Shown here: one piece after another, positions 44,964 through 56,133 of the stretch
How the letters are laid out: each line of letters opens with the position of its first letter
Position numbering within the stretch: position 1 is the stretch's first letter
Source of the DNA: Trametes villosa
Taxonomy: Eukaryota; Basidiomycota; Agaricomycetes; Polyporales; Polyporaceae
NCBI GenBank assembly: GCA_002964805.2
Contig: PUDQ02000006.1
Span: forward strand, 62,001 to 126,000
Length of the DNA: 64,000 bases
Direction: 5' to 3'
The notes under the pieces: model-generated
Told to the model about the DNA's origin: nothing
Databases searched by the model: none
What the model saw: only the letters and a program-made list of their open reading frames with translations
Made by a program: the position numbers and the translations under genes

Positions 44964-47368
44964 CTACTCCCGCACAAACCGCTTCACCAGCATCGGCATC
45001 TGCGTGCCCTGCTCGGGCGCGCTTCGGAGCTGCGGGCGCTGCACTACGCTCGTCTTGCTCTGGATTTCCTCGGCCGGGACGGCGAGCGCGAACTCGAACG
45101 CGCGCACGAGTACGAAGAGGAGCACCTTTGTCCTGCAGGCGTAGTCAGCAAGAGCATGGAGTGGGGATGGGGGAAGGAAAACGCACTCGACGAGGGAGAA
45201 GCGGTAGCCGATGCACGCGCGTGGCCCGCCGAGGAAGGTGAGGAGGTTGCTCCATACACCCGGGATGCTCGTGGCGGTCTCCGGGGCGGCGCGCTCCCAT
45301 CGCTCCGGTCTGCAATGCGTTGGTAAGTGTCAGTACTTGGGGAGGTGGCATGTAAGATAGTGGGTGCGCACTTGAACTCGTGAGCATCTTCGCCCCAGAA
45401 CTTCTTGGAGCGGTTCAGCGCGAGAATGGGGACGATGATTGACGCGCCCTTTGAGATCCTACAACGATAACCATGGTATCAGTCGCCTGCTCCAGAGTGA
45501 CTTGTCGTCCGTAAAGCTTACTTGATGCTATCCTGCACCTGCCCAAACCGGTCGACGAACGGCTCGCTGACGGGGATAACGTCGTCGCGCGTCGCAACGC
45601 GGAACGTCTCCGGGACGGGCGCGTGTAAGCGCAACGTCTCGCGCACTACCGCGTCGAGGTATGGGAGGCTGTTCAGCTCATCCATCGTCGGAGCGTCTGT
45701 CTGAAGCGTGAAGAGCTCATCGCGGAGCTTCTTCTGGACATCGGGGGCCTGTGTCAGCGCGAAAAGGGACCACGTCGTCGCGGTGCTCGTGGTGTCGTGC
45801 CCGGCGGCCAAGAACCTGTGAATCGCTCGTCAGTACCGAACACTGGCGATTCCGTGTATGAGACATCTCGTACGTAGGGACCTCTGCGGGTGCCGATCAG
45901 AGCGTGCACAAAATCAAAAGGCTGCAGGGCACTCACGAGCCAAGACGTCCTCATCGGAGAGTCGCTGGTTCTCCGGAATGTCGCTCGCGATGTTCGCCTT
46001 CAGCAGCAGCGTAAGCAAATCCCTGCCCTGCAGGTCGTTCCGCTTCACTCCGCCTCCTTCCTTGTCTGCCGCCAGCTCGGCCTGGATCTGCGCCTTCTTC
46101 TCCGCGATGAGCTCCTTGCCGACGCGCCGCATAACCGTGCGTGCACGCTGGATGCGCTGCGAGTCTTCGTCCGGCTACCAAAAGGTCCAACTGTGAGCTG
46201 CGTCTGCGCTATCACTTGGATGGCTTGGATGTGCGTACGATGACGTCAAGGACAGGGAAGAAGTTCTTGAGGACCATGAGCACGGTGAACTTGCGGTCGG
46301 GTTTGAAGAGTTCCTGGATGGCCTCGTAAAGCTCCTTCGGATTCTCCGTCGGGGTGAGCGAGTCGAAGCGGAAGCCAAACCCTGCGATGAATCTCGGCGT
46401 GAGCGAGCGAACAAGGCCACTACTCAGCAGCAGCAGGGACGGGAATACCTGCTAGTCCGATGACATCGAGCGTCATCTTGGTAAGGCCGCCGCAGATGTC
46501 AATACGTGCACTAGGTGAGCCGTCGCGCGCAATCTGGGCATCCCAAACGTCTCGCAGCTATGCAGATGCAGCATTAACCGATGCACGACGCTGTCTGGGT
46601 GGACGGCTACCTCGATAGACTTCTGCACGAAGATCTCCGTGAGCTCCCTGATTTGCGCGGGTCCGAAAGCGGGGTTCTGTGGTGAGGTCAGCAAGAATTG
46701 TAGCGCCATGTATTTTCCCGGGTACCATAACGCGTCGCTGGTTATGCGGTCAGTGAAATCGGGGGATAGCAATAGTGGCTTAGAACGTACCTGACGTCGG
46801 TGGTGCTCGCCTAGCAGTGGGGTAAGCAGTCAGGTTAACACAATTACTAGAGTTCCATGCAAGTCCCGTACCCTCAGTGAAGAGGACGCCTGCGGAGAGT
46901 AGATTTCAGTACGACAGTACTGGGACAGGAAGGTAAAGGGCATCGGCTCACCTTCCCCGAGAACCTTTGCCAGGTTCCTGCGGGCCGTCTCAGGTTTCTG
47001 ATAATCTGCTGAATGGGTCAGAATGTGGTTCAGCGCCCGAGTGTCCAGCGTGAACAGGCGGTCATTCTGCATGCGCGTAGAGGGTATCAGTACATGCTCG
47101 CCCCTCCAGCATAAACACTACTCACGTTGAGGAAGTTCTTGTACACGATGTTAGGGCCGTACTGTTGAACCCAACGCTCCTGAGGGACGGCACTGTCCTC
47201 TGCCTCGATCTCGCGGAAGTTGCCGTAGAACCAGCTCGGGCTCGGCGGTCCCGGAAGGTTCCTGAGCGCGGTGGGCGACCAGCGCGGCAGAAGTGGCCAT
47301 GCTTTCCACAGCACCACACCTACGAAGCCGAGGAGGGATAAGAGTACGGCTGCGGCGGTCGAGATCAT
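44964..47368 (-). CDS. cytochrome P450, paralogue C
   Basis: Exons (minus) 47368-47126, 47066-46952, 46889-46872, 46810-46791, 46737-46726, 46676-46611, 46557-46449, 46381-46239, 46174-45937, 45883-45874, 45815-45522, 45458-45372, 45309-45187, 45132-44964 (548 aa). Anchor helix, [10 protein letters not shown] hinge, [14 protein letters not shown]-helix [10 protein letters not shown]-helix ETLRLH, PERW and [10 protein letters not shown] with haem ligand Cys484 are all present. It keeps the full 14-exon layout of paralogue A, including the 18-, 20-, 12- and 10-nt micro-exons. The last exon begins with ACA where the paralogues have ATG, so the conserved EMKALLF reads ETKVLLF. P450 D lies 571 bases upstream on the same strand, so C and D look like a tandem duplication. 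Confidence 0.9.
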
Positions 47369-47939
47369 GAGGGACGGTGACTACGGCGCGGCGGGAGTGC
47401 GCTGAGGCGGAGGAGGGAGATGATGAGCACTCGAGAGAGCAGGAGACGGTGTTGGAATGAGGGAGAAAGGGCGCACTCACCAGTCCTTAAATACCACCCC
47501 GCACCTGGACAACATCGCAGCCTTCGGCATCCCGTGGATGGTGCCGGCGCACCTATCCGGGCGTCTGCGTCGCGGCAATCTGGAGGTTGGGCATGCACTC
47601 ACAGCCACCGCAGCGGCCTCGATCGGCGGCCCCTGACGCTGTGGGAAGATCTGGTGAGATCGTCTGTCCAAGGTGAGGACCCCTCGGGGGCGGGTCGCTC
47701 ATCAACCCCCCGCAAATCCTCCCCCGCAAGCCACGGGCGCTTGATGGTTTGCCGCTGAGCCTCTCCCCCTGGACCTTCGACGACTCCCCAGTGTGACATG
47801 CGAGCGCGCTGCACAGAGCAAACCGAGGGAATAGGGGCGAAGTATATCCGTATATCCAAGCAATAATAATCCAGGTCCTTAACGAGCGAGCAGACTATAG
47901 ATACTAGTACACACCGAAACACCGAGACCGTCCTCAGGC
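47369..47939. other. P450 C upstream region
   Basis: Interval between the P450 C start and the P450 D stop. A TTAAATA stretch near 47487-47493 (minus strand TATTTAA) lies about 120 bases upstream of the P450 C ATG and may act as its TATA element. Confidence 0.4.
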
Positions 47940-50200
47940 TCACTGTCCACGCTTGAACCGCCTCACGAGCAGCGGCATCTGGCTGCCCTGCTCGGGCGCG
48001 CTGCGCAGGAGCGGCCGCTGTACGATGCTCGTCTTCTTCTGGATCTCGCCCGCGGGCACCGCCAGCTCGAACTCGAACGCGCGCACCAGCGCGAACAGCA
48101 GCGCTTTCATCCTAACACAAGACGCGTTGTTAGCAACACACGTGGAGGGGGAGGGAAAGGGAGAGGCGACGCACTCAACGAGCGAGAAACGGTACCCAAT
48201 GCACGCGCGCGGGCCGCCGAGGAACGAGAGAATGTGGCCCCACACGCCCGGGATGCTCGAGACCGCCTCGGGCGTGTTCTCCCACCGCTCCGGTCTACAC
48301 CTCGTCAGCAAACGCCCCAGCACACAATCATCCGAGAGAGAGCGCACCGGAACTCGTGCGCGTCCGGGCCCCAGAGCTCCTTCGAGCGGTTCAGCGCGAG
48401 GATCGGGATGAGGATCGGGCTGCCCTTCGGGATGCGCACGCTGTCCTGCGTGCGCCCGTGCCGGTCGACAAACGGTGCGCCGAGCGGGATCACGTCGTCC
48501 TTCTGCGCGACGCGCATCGTGGTGGGAACTGGGGCGTGCAGCCGCAGCGTCTCGCGCACGACCGCGTCGAGGTACGGGAGGCTGTTCAGCTCGTCCATCG
48601 ACGGCGTGTCGGTGTCGAGCGTGAGCAGCTCTTCGCGGAGCTTCTTCTGCACCTCGGGGGATTGCGTGAGCGCGAAGAGACACCATGTCGTTGCTGTGCT
48701 TGTCGTCTCATGGCCAGCGACAAGGAACCTGTTAATAGCACGTCAGCGCGTGTACAATGTGCGCTGTGGATTTCCGTACGTCGGAACCTCTGCAAAGAGA
48801 TGTCAGCAATGTTCGCTCTACAGTGCGCAAGAAAACTCACGGGCAAGCACGTCTTCGTCCGAAAGCCGCTGGCTGTCCGGGATGTCCGTCGCCATATTCG
48901 CCCTGATGAGTAGAGTGAGCAGGTCGCGTCCCTGCACGTCCTTGCGCTCGACACCAGCGCCGCCCTTGCTCTCCGCCTGCTCGCGCGAGATCTGCGCGCG
49001 CTTCTCGCGGATGAGCTCGAGCCCGATGCGGCGCATGACTTCCTGCGCGCGTTCGGTGCGCCGCGCGCGCGCGTCAGGCTGCAGCAGGCGCAGTTTCAGC
49101 TGAATGCAAGCGCATGCAAATGGGCGGGGGGTGAAACAGGCTTACAAGGATCTTGAACACGGGAAAGAGGATCTTCAGGAGCGTGAAGAAGGTGAAGTTC
49201 ACGGAGGGGTTGAAGATCTCCTGGAAAGCCTCGTTGAGCTCGTTCGGCTTGCCGCTTAGGGAGTCAAAGGTGTAGTTGAAGCCTGCGAGGTCAGAACGAC
49301 GCTTGGGGTGAGTTGTAGGTGGGGTGTATGCATGAGTACGCACCCGCGAGGCCGATCACGTCGAGCGTCATCCTGCTCAGGCCTTTCAGCACGTCGATAC
49401 GGGCGGGTGAGCCGTCCGCGCTGATCTGAGCGTCCCATACGTCTCGGAGCTAACGATTCGGTTAGCCCAGGAGAGAGTAAACGAGGCGTGTGGACGTACA
49501 GCGTTCGATTTCTCAACGAAGATAGGGGTCAACTCCCGGATTTGCGCAGGGCCAAAGGCAGGGTTCTGTGAGGCGCTCATGAGCTGTAGAGCAAGCTGCA
49601 ACGCTGGACGCGCATACCATAATGCGTCTCTACGCGAGTGCGGTCAGCAAGAGCGATGGCACCTCATGCACTGAAGTCGTACCTGTTGTCTATGTTGCTC
49701 GCCTGGATACCTCGGTTGGTGAGCACGAACGTCACGGCGCAGATGCATCTTTAGCCAGTACAACATACCCTCTGTAAACAGGAGACCCTCCCCGACTATC
49801 TGGGCAAGATTTTTGCGCCCGTCCTCCGGCTTCTGGTACTCCATCGAGTGCGTGAGGATGTAGTTGAGCGCGCGAGTGTCCATAGTCCACAGGCGCTTCA
49901 GCTGCGTGATCCCTACTTTTAGCCCAAGCGAGAGACGCGTGCATTCGTTGCACTCACCCCGAGGAAGCCCTGGTACGAAATGGTGGGGCCGTACTCGGCA
50001 ACCCATCGTTCCTGAGGGATGGAGTTGTCCTCCTGCTGGATCGTCTTGATGTGTCCCCAAAGCCATCCCGGGCTAGGAGGTCCCGGAAGCTCCTTTAGGG
50101 AAGATGTGAACCCGCGCCAGATGATGGGCAGCATCTTGTGCAGAACCATCCCGACGGGTAGTGCAAGCACCGCGAGGGCGACTTGCCAGAGCGATACCAT
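47940..50200 (-). CDS. cytochrome P450, paralogue D
   Basis: Exons (minus) 50200-49958, 49901-49769, 49702-49683, 49629-49618, 49565-49500, 49449-49344, 49282-49146, 49078-48841, 48789-48780, 48728-48348, 48294-48175, 48111-47940 (545 aa). The ATG at 50200 gives a first exon of 243 nt exactly as in paralogue C; an in-frame ATG at 50227 would add nine residues. Features: [10 protein letters not shown] hinge, [14 protein letters not shown]-helix [10 protein letters not shown]-helix ETLRLH, PERW and [10 protein letters not shown] with Cys480. Compared with A and C, two introns are cleanly missing: the one after IVGEG (the 18-nt micro-exon is fused) and the one before [16 protein letters not shown]-like box is at 50306-50311. 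Confidence 0.9.
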
Positions 50201-50305
50201 GGTAGCGACCGAAAGCCCGAGTTGCAAGATAGGAGCAGTGAGTGTGGGGTACCTGAACGGTGGAGGCCCGGGAGTTAGCGTCCTCGATCTGCAACCTCCG
50301 CTGTA

Positions 50306-50311
50306 CTTATA
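50306..50311 (-). promoter_or_regulatory. TATA-like box of P450 D
   Basis: TATAAG on the minus strand, about 105 bases upstream of the chosen P450 D start. Confidence 0.45.
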
Positions 50312-51021
50312 CTAACCGCCCACCTGATGCAAATGTATGAGCGCAGCAAGTACGCGTTCCTGGGCTGAGGCCGCGTCGCTCGCCGTGCGGAGGAGAGGCG
50401 TTCACGCGGCCGCAGCCCAGGTCTCGGAGAGTAGCCGCGGGAACTTTGCTGCTCACAGCCACTGACACGTCTCCGAGAATGTCGGATTCTGCTTCCGGTC
50501 CAACCACTTCCTCCGCCTTCGTCAGCACCTGGTCAATGCGCGAGTCCGGGTATAATTGAATGTTCGTCGGCATGTAGGCACATACAGAACATCCTGGAAA
50601 GGTGGCTGCCGCGGCGAGCTGCCGTCGAGGTACGTGGCCTGGCCGGAACTCCCACCTCGGCCTCTGAGGTGCGTCAGGATGATTAGACACTTAAGACATG
50701 AATTTGACTTACTGAACTCTACCATTTGGGCCGGATATCTTTCCATACCAAGGCCACGTTTGCACACCAGTGTTCCGACGGTTGCATTTACAGGCCACCA
50801 ACAGCGCCCAAGGCATCAAGCTGCAACCATCCTGCCCGCCGATCTCGCCTGGCGCCGTATATCACAACGCAAACACAGATGGCCGTTACCCGCGCGCATC
50901 ATCCAACAGCGATAGTGGTATAACATTGCACAGTACAAAGAGCGACCAAGATGAGTACAACAAGATAATGATACCAACGTAAATACACCCAACACCCCAC
51001 CCTTCTCTGTCTCCCGCGCGC
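50312..51021. other. no gene recognised
   Basis: Upstream of P450 D and downstream of the membrane protein at 51022. No coding signal recognised. Confidence 0.5.
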
Positions 51022-52781
51022 TCACGCGCCGTACTCCGGCGGAGGCATGTCCGAGTCCGCGTCGCGATAGCCAGCCTGTGGCTGCGGTTGCGTCGTCGCC
51101 ATGCGCTCCGCGAGGAGGTGTATGATCCTGTCCACCGCGACGTTCGGGTCCGGGCTCGGCTCCGCCGGGGACGTCGCCGTCGGCGACGCCGCTGTTACCG
51201 GCGGCAGGTGGTGCAGCGACGAGCTCGACAGCGAGCGCCCGACTTCGGACGGCGGCGCCGATGACGATAAGGTGGAGAGAGCAGGCACGTCCGGGAGCAC
51301 GGGCGCCTTCGTGTCGCCGCGCGGCGCGTACGGGCTGCTCGCGTACGTTTGCGTCATCGGCGTCGTGGCGGAGGCGGTGGAGGGCGAGAGGAAGGGCGAG
51401 GGCTGTTCGCGGTCGAAGACTTTCGTTGCTTGCCGCTTGCGCCGGACGAAGTACCACAGAAGGCCGGCGACGAGCGCGATGAACGCGAGTGCGCCGATCA
51501 CGCCGCCTACGATCGCGCCGGTATTTGTGCTGTGCCCCGAGGCGCATGAGGGTGAGACGCCTGAGGTACTCGCGCCCCCCAGTGGCTTTGTCGTTGAGGT
51601 GGGTTCGCTACAACGCATGACTTGGTCAATAACTGCCAACCCAGTTGAAGTTGGGCGGGGCACGGTACGCACCTGACAAGGCCGCCGGCCTCGGACGAGC
51701 TGTTGGTGAAGACGGTGACGGTGTTGAGCCAGAACTTGAGCCCGGCGCCGACGGTGGGCTGCACGGTGACTGTGTGCGTCGCGGTCGGATCCAGCCCGTC
51801 CCGGTAGTACAGCAGCGCGTCCCCGATGAACCACATCGTGCTCGCATTGTACGTCACCGGCCCCTGGTCGTCCAGCGTCTACCCCGTCCCCATTCATCAG
51901 CACGCGCAAAGCATAAACTCGAGGATGATAGCATACCACATCGTACGCGTAGCTGCCCCAGATGCGCGAGCCGTTGAGCGCGACGCCGGTGCCCTGGAAG
52001 GAGAACGAGAAGGAGGCGGGCGCGTCCTCGACCTCGAAGTACGGCGCGGGGTGTTGCTGGTTCGGGATGAGCGGGTCGTTGAGCACGGTCCAGTTGCCGG
52101 AGTACTGGATGAAGGTCGTATTTGTCGCTTGATATATGTGGCGCGCCGGGACCTGGTTGCTGTCGCACAAGGTGTTAGACGCCGAGTAGGATTGGAGAGA
52201 CGGTCGACGTACGCAGTGGGTATTGTGCGGGAGACGTCCGCGCGCTGGAACGCGAACTCGTTCGCGTGGGAGGCGTTCGCTTGGAGGGAGATCGCATGTG
52301 TGCCCTCCGAGAGCCCGTCCTGCGAGAACAGTGTCGTGCTACGGCCGCGCTGAGCCTTGAACGAGTGCGAGTTCCCGTCGACGGAAACCACATAGGAGCA
52401 GTTCGCAATGCCAACGAGCGAGATTGAAGTGCCTATCGGCGGTAACACCGGTCGTGAGCAGAAATTCAGATAACACAGCATGCTCGCGCTTACCAAAGAA
52501 TTGGAAGTCAAAGGTTGCGTTCGGGAACGCGGTGATGTGCATCGATTCGCCCAGCGCGGCCTCCCCGCCCCGAGTCGTGAATCCTCCCGGGGAGCCAGAG
52601 TAGAACGGCTGCCAGCCATCCGCCGTGAAGTTTTCACCCAGGCCTCCGTCCCCTAGCAAGCCCCGGCTGAGCATTCGTTCGCACACCTCCCGCCAGTGCT
52701 GGTCGTCGCAGACGTACCTTGGGGGTGCCAGTTGATGATCGAGCTCGCGTCGTCGATCGTCATGGTGTATACCTCGCCCAT
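51022..52781 (-). CDS. single-pass membrane protein with two lectin-like ectodomain repeats
   Basis: Exons (minus) 52781-52718, 52652-52494, 52432-52213, 52159-51937, 51878-51673, 51607-51022 (485 aa). Two beta-rich units of a type common in basidiomycete surface proteins are visible. Unit 1: TIDDASSIINWHP, then FTADGWQPFYSG, ATFDFQFFGTSISLVG. Unit 2: TFIQYSGNWTVLND, ASFSFSFQGTGVALNG, MWFIGDALLYYRDGLDP. A Ser/Thr stretch is followed by one transmembrane helix (GAIVGGVIGALAFIALVAGL, then WYFVRRKRQ) and a Ser/Pro-rich cytosolic tail of about 150 residues ending MPPPEYGA. No classical signal peptide precedes unit 1; the start at 52781 fits similar proteins but may miss one. The layout suggests a cell-surface sensor or adhesion protein. 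Function unknown. Confidence 0.8.
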
Positions 52782-53861
52782 CTTGCCAGCAAAAGTGGAC
52801 AGAGTGCAGGACGCAAGGGGTACGATGGGAGGGGGAGGCCGGAGAGACTTCCCGGCGCGCGGGGGGCAGCGCGAGATAATATACCGGCCAGGGCTCGGAT
52901 CCGCCACCGCCCGGGCTGTGGGAGCGCGGCAGGCCAGGGCATCTCGCAGGTGCTTCTGTTGGCAATAGCATCGCGGCGCAATGCAGCCTTCTTCGGGGCG
53001 GCCGAGCGGGGGGCGTCGTGCGCTCGCACGTCAGCGGCGGTGATATCAAAGGCAGACCAGCTGCCTCCCCGGGCAGCCCTAGCCTGGGGATCAACAGATG
53101 TGCAGGCATCAAAGCCTGTTCGCGCCGCACGGACAGCATGCCCGGGGGTTCCGAGTGCGTTGCGTGCCTAGTGATGCTGGGCGTCGACGGCGCAGTGAGC
53201 AGCGCGGTATTGTTAGCATGTCTGTGTGCTCGTCACGCGAAGGCCTTCACCGCCATGGGACCGAGGGAGCAGCGCGACTGTGCTCTCGCAGTTCGACTGA
53301 TCATCAGTGGGGTTGCGCTGCTTCGGAGAAGCTCAATATATGTAAGGGTGTACCTGGCGGGCGAGGGGGTGAGAGACAGAACGCACGTTGAGTGCATCCT
53401 CGTGCGTTACTCACCTTCGAACTCCGCCTCGAGGCTCTTGGCAGAAGAGTACGGTTGCTCGACTCGTAAGACGATAAGGCCCATACGACGAGTACCAGCG
53501 CGATACCAGACATCGCCATCAATCAACAACGGACGACAGGCTCACAAGGTTCCGAGTTGGGCTCGTGACGCTGATAGTTCTCACCCATCAACTGGACGTG
53601 ATGGAATTTGACGACCGTGCAGGTCTAAAAACGCAAGATGGTTGAACAGGGTGTCTGTTATTCGTGAGCTATCGCATCTCAAGATGTGCTTGTCATGGAG
53701 GGGGGCACATGCTAGGAATAGGGAATTAGCCTGTAGTGGCTGAGCGTCGATCCTCCATTCGAGGTCAGCACACAGCCCCCTGCTAGAACGAACCCATGTT
53801 CAGAACTCACCATCGTAACCTCCTCCCACCCACCCGCACATCGCCGCGTCGGAACCCCGGC
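52782..53861. other. no gene recognised
   Basis: Upstream region of the membrane-protein gene and 3' side of the aminopeptidase gene. Minus-strand TATATTA near 52877 may be its TATA element. No coding signal recognised. Confidence 0.45.
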
Positions 53862-55394
53862 TCAGATCGCGAGCTCATACACGTACGCGAGCGCGACCTT
53901 CGCGAACTCGAGCGAGTGGCTCCACGAGAAGCCCGAGACGGAGGTCGTGTCCCCGCTCGAGTGGATCTGCGGGTTGTCGTTGCCCGTGACGGCCTCGTAG
54001 AGCATGCCCGTCGGGTAGCCCTGTTTGTACCAGCTCGCGTGGTCCGAGCACGCGTACCCGCACTGCGCATCGGGGACACGTCAGTTCATCGACCGCGGCG
54101 GCGCAGAAGCAGAGAAGGGGGAGCCTTACCGCCGGGTCCAGAGCCCATCCGAGCTTCGAATACGTGGTGATGATCTGCTTCAGGAAGCTCGAGAGGCCCG
54201 AGTCGATGTAGTCCTGTACGTCAACGCTGCATCAGCATCTCCTGCGCATTCGTCGGTAGATGACCGGCGGCTCACCGACTCGAGTGCGATGACCTCCTTG
54301 GTGCCGGGCTTGAAGTACGCGGACATGTCGAGCTGGAGGAACGCCTTGACGGCGGTGCCCGCGCTCTTGTAGCTCTTTGCGACCGCCTGGCTGCCGAGCA
54401 GCCCCGCCTCCTCGCCCGAGTACCAGTGGAACTCGACCGGGGTCGACGGCTTGAAGCCCGCCGCGACGAGCGCGCGGAAGACCTACATAGACGTAGCACA
54501 TTCTCAGTTCACACGAAGCGCCCGACGCGGGGCCTGAGGGGAAGACGCATGCGCACCTCGAGGAGGTTAACGGTGCCCGAGCCGTCGTCGTCCGCGCCGG
54601 GTGCGCGCCCGCTGGACGGGCTGCTGAGGTTGATCGAGTCCTCGTGCGCGCCGATGATCGTCGCCGGGCCCGACGCCTTGCCCTCGAAGCGCGCGATAAC
54701 CGAGAACTGCGCCCACGAGTGCGTGAACTTCGTCACCTTGATGTCGCTGCGGCCTCCCGCAAGCTGAGTGCGCGCGCCCGTAAGCCGTCAGCACCACATG
54801 CTAGAGGGGGGGAGGGGGGGAGGGGCAGCGCGGGCGCACCTCGGTCGCCTTGTCGAAGATCCACTGGCTCGCGGCCTTGCCAGTGGTGCTGGTGTAGTAC
54901 CGGTTGTTGTAGCCGGTAAGCGTAGTGAGGTACGACTGCATGTTCGTCGTGGAGAGCGTCTTGATGATCGGCGTCACCGCAGATGAGTGCGAGGGCGCGG
55001 GGACTAATGGCGAACATCAGTTAGCATCATCGATCTTACCACACACAGCGGAACTATACTTACAGGTTGTGGCAGAGGCGAGCGACTTGAAGTTAACGTG
55101 CGCGACCTCGTCCTCGGGGTCGTACACCTCCGTGACGTCGAACTGTCCACATGCGCAACCGTCAGCGCCGCCTCAGACGTCAAGCGACACAACGGAACTC
55201 ACGAAGTGAACCTTCGCGCGCAGAAGCTCGAGCTTCTCCGCCTCGGTCTTCCAGACCGGCTCCGCGCCCTCCGCGAGGCTGAGCAGGCGCAGCCCCTGCG
55301 CAGCCTTGTCCGCGAGCTCCTGCGGCGCGACCGGGGCGGCGCGCACGGCGCTGAGCGCCGCGGCAAGAAGGCAACCGAGGGCAGAGAACTTCAT
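53862..55394 (-). CDS. secreted M28 aminopeptidase (leucine aminopeptidase type)
   Basis: Removes N-terminal residues from peptides outside the cell. Exons (minus) 55394-55203, 55142-55064, 55003-54840, 54763-54557, 54482-54276, 54213-54130, 54062-53862 (377 aa). Signal peptide [20 protein letters not shown], then an inhibitory-type propeptide. The five metal ligands and catalytic Glu of family M28 can be read in order: [10 protein letters not shown] (His, Asp), GADDDGSGT (bridging Asp), [11 protein letters not shown] (Glu-Glu), QLDMSAYF (Asp) and PQIHSSGDT (His). [12 protein letters not shown] provides the Cys pair and the usual SDHxxF/W motif. Length and exon phases are complete. It fits with the aspartic protease and the M20 dipeptidases as a peptide-degrading set, although no joint regulation is shown. 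Confidence 0.92.
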
Positions 55395-55471
55395 ATCTCG
55401 TGGCGTGCGTCGAGCTTGCGCGGGATACCGTGGATGAGGCGGTCAGCGCGTCCTACCTGCGCCCCCGGCAT

Positions 55472-55477
55472 CTTATA
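55472..55477 (-). promoter_or_regulatory. TATA box of the M28 aminopeptidase gene
   Basis: TATAAG on the minus strand, about 80 bases upstream of the ATG at 55394. Confidence 0.55.
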
Positions 55478-56133
55478 TGCGCGCAATACGCATGCAACAA
55501 GGTCCAAAGGAAGTCGACGCTGCTTGTGGTGCCCGAGAGCCAAGCTTCGCGGCTGGGGAGACGCGGCGTCGAGCATGCTGGCCTGGCCGGGAGGGCTGGT
55601 GGCGACCACGCGATGCCAAGCCCATGCGCGCAGGAGGGACGTTGCCGGCGGTATCTCCCCGGCGAGCGGGGGTTCGCGAGGAAGCGGGCGCTAGAACGCC
55701 AAGTACGAGTCGCATGCGGTGCGAGGCCGGTGCATGCAACGCGAAGGAGTGGCGAACGGATTGTGCGATACCTGGGGCAATCTACGAGCTGACTTGGGCT
55801 GGCCTGGTGACAGAGGCGCCGCGTGGCGACGGGCGCGACATAAGATAGGAAAAACATGAGCCGTCGTGTGAGCATGTTGCAGAGAGGAAGAAGCTTTGAC
55901 AAGAGGTTGTGTTGATAAACCGAACATTGGCATTGGTGCGGGAGACATGCGGCTTGTTGTCGCTATCACACCTGCGATTCGCGACATAGCGTCCTTCGTG
56001 GCGTTTTGCGACGTATACACTTCACAGCACGTCGCGACGTGCAGGATTCGCGCGTGCTTGTCAAACCTGAGAGCCTATCGTGCGTATCGCGCATCATGGA
56101 GAAATGTACATACAGTATCTTACATCGCGCGCC
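55478..56133. other. no gene recognised
   Basis: Between the aminopeptidase promoter and the 3' end of the minus-strand M20 gene. No coding signal recognised. Confidence 0.5.

Noticed and set aside
47943..48686. A separate minus-strand protein of 248 residues inside P450 D
   Set aside because: Its first half is a wrong frame of the I-helix to K-helix exon; only the haem-loop end belongs to P450 D.
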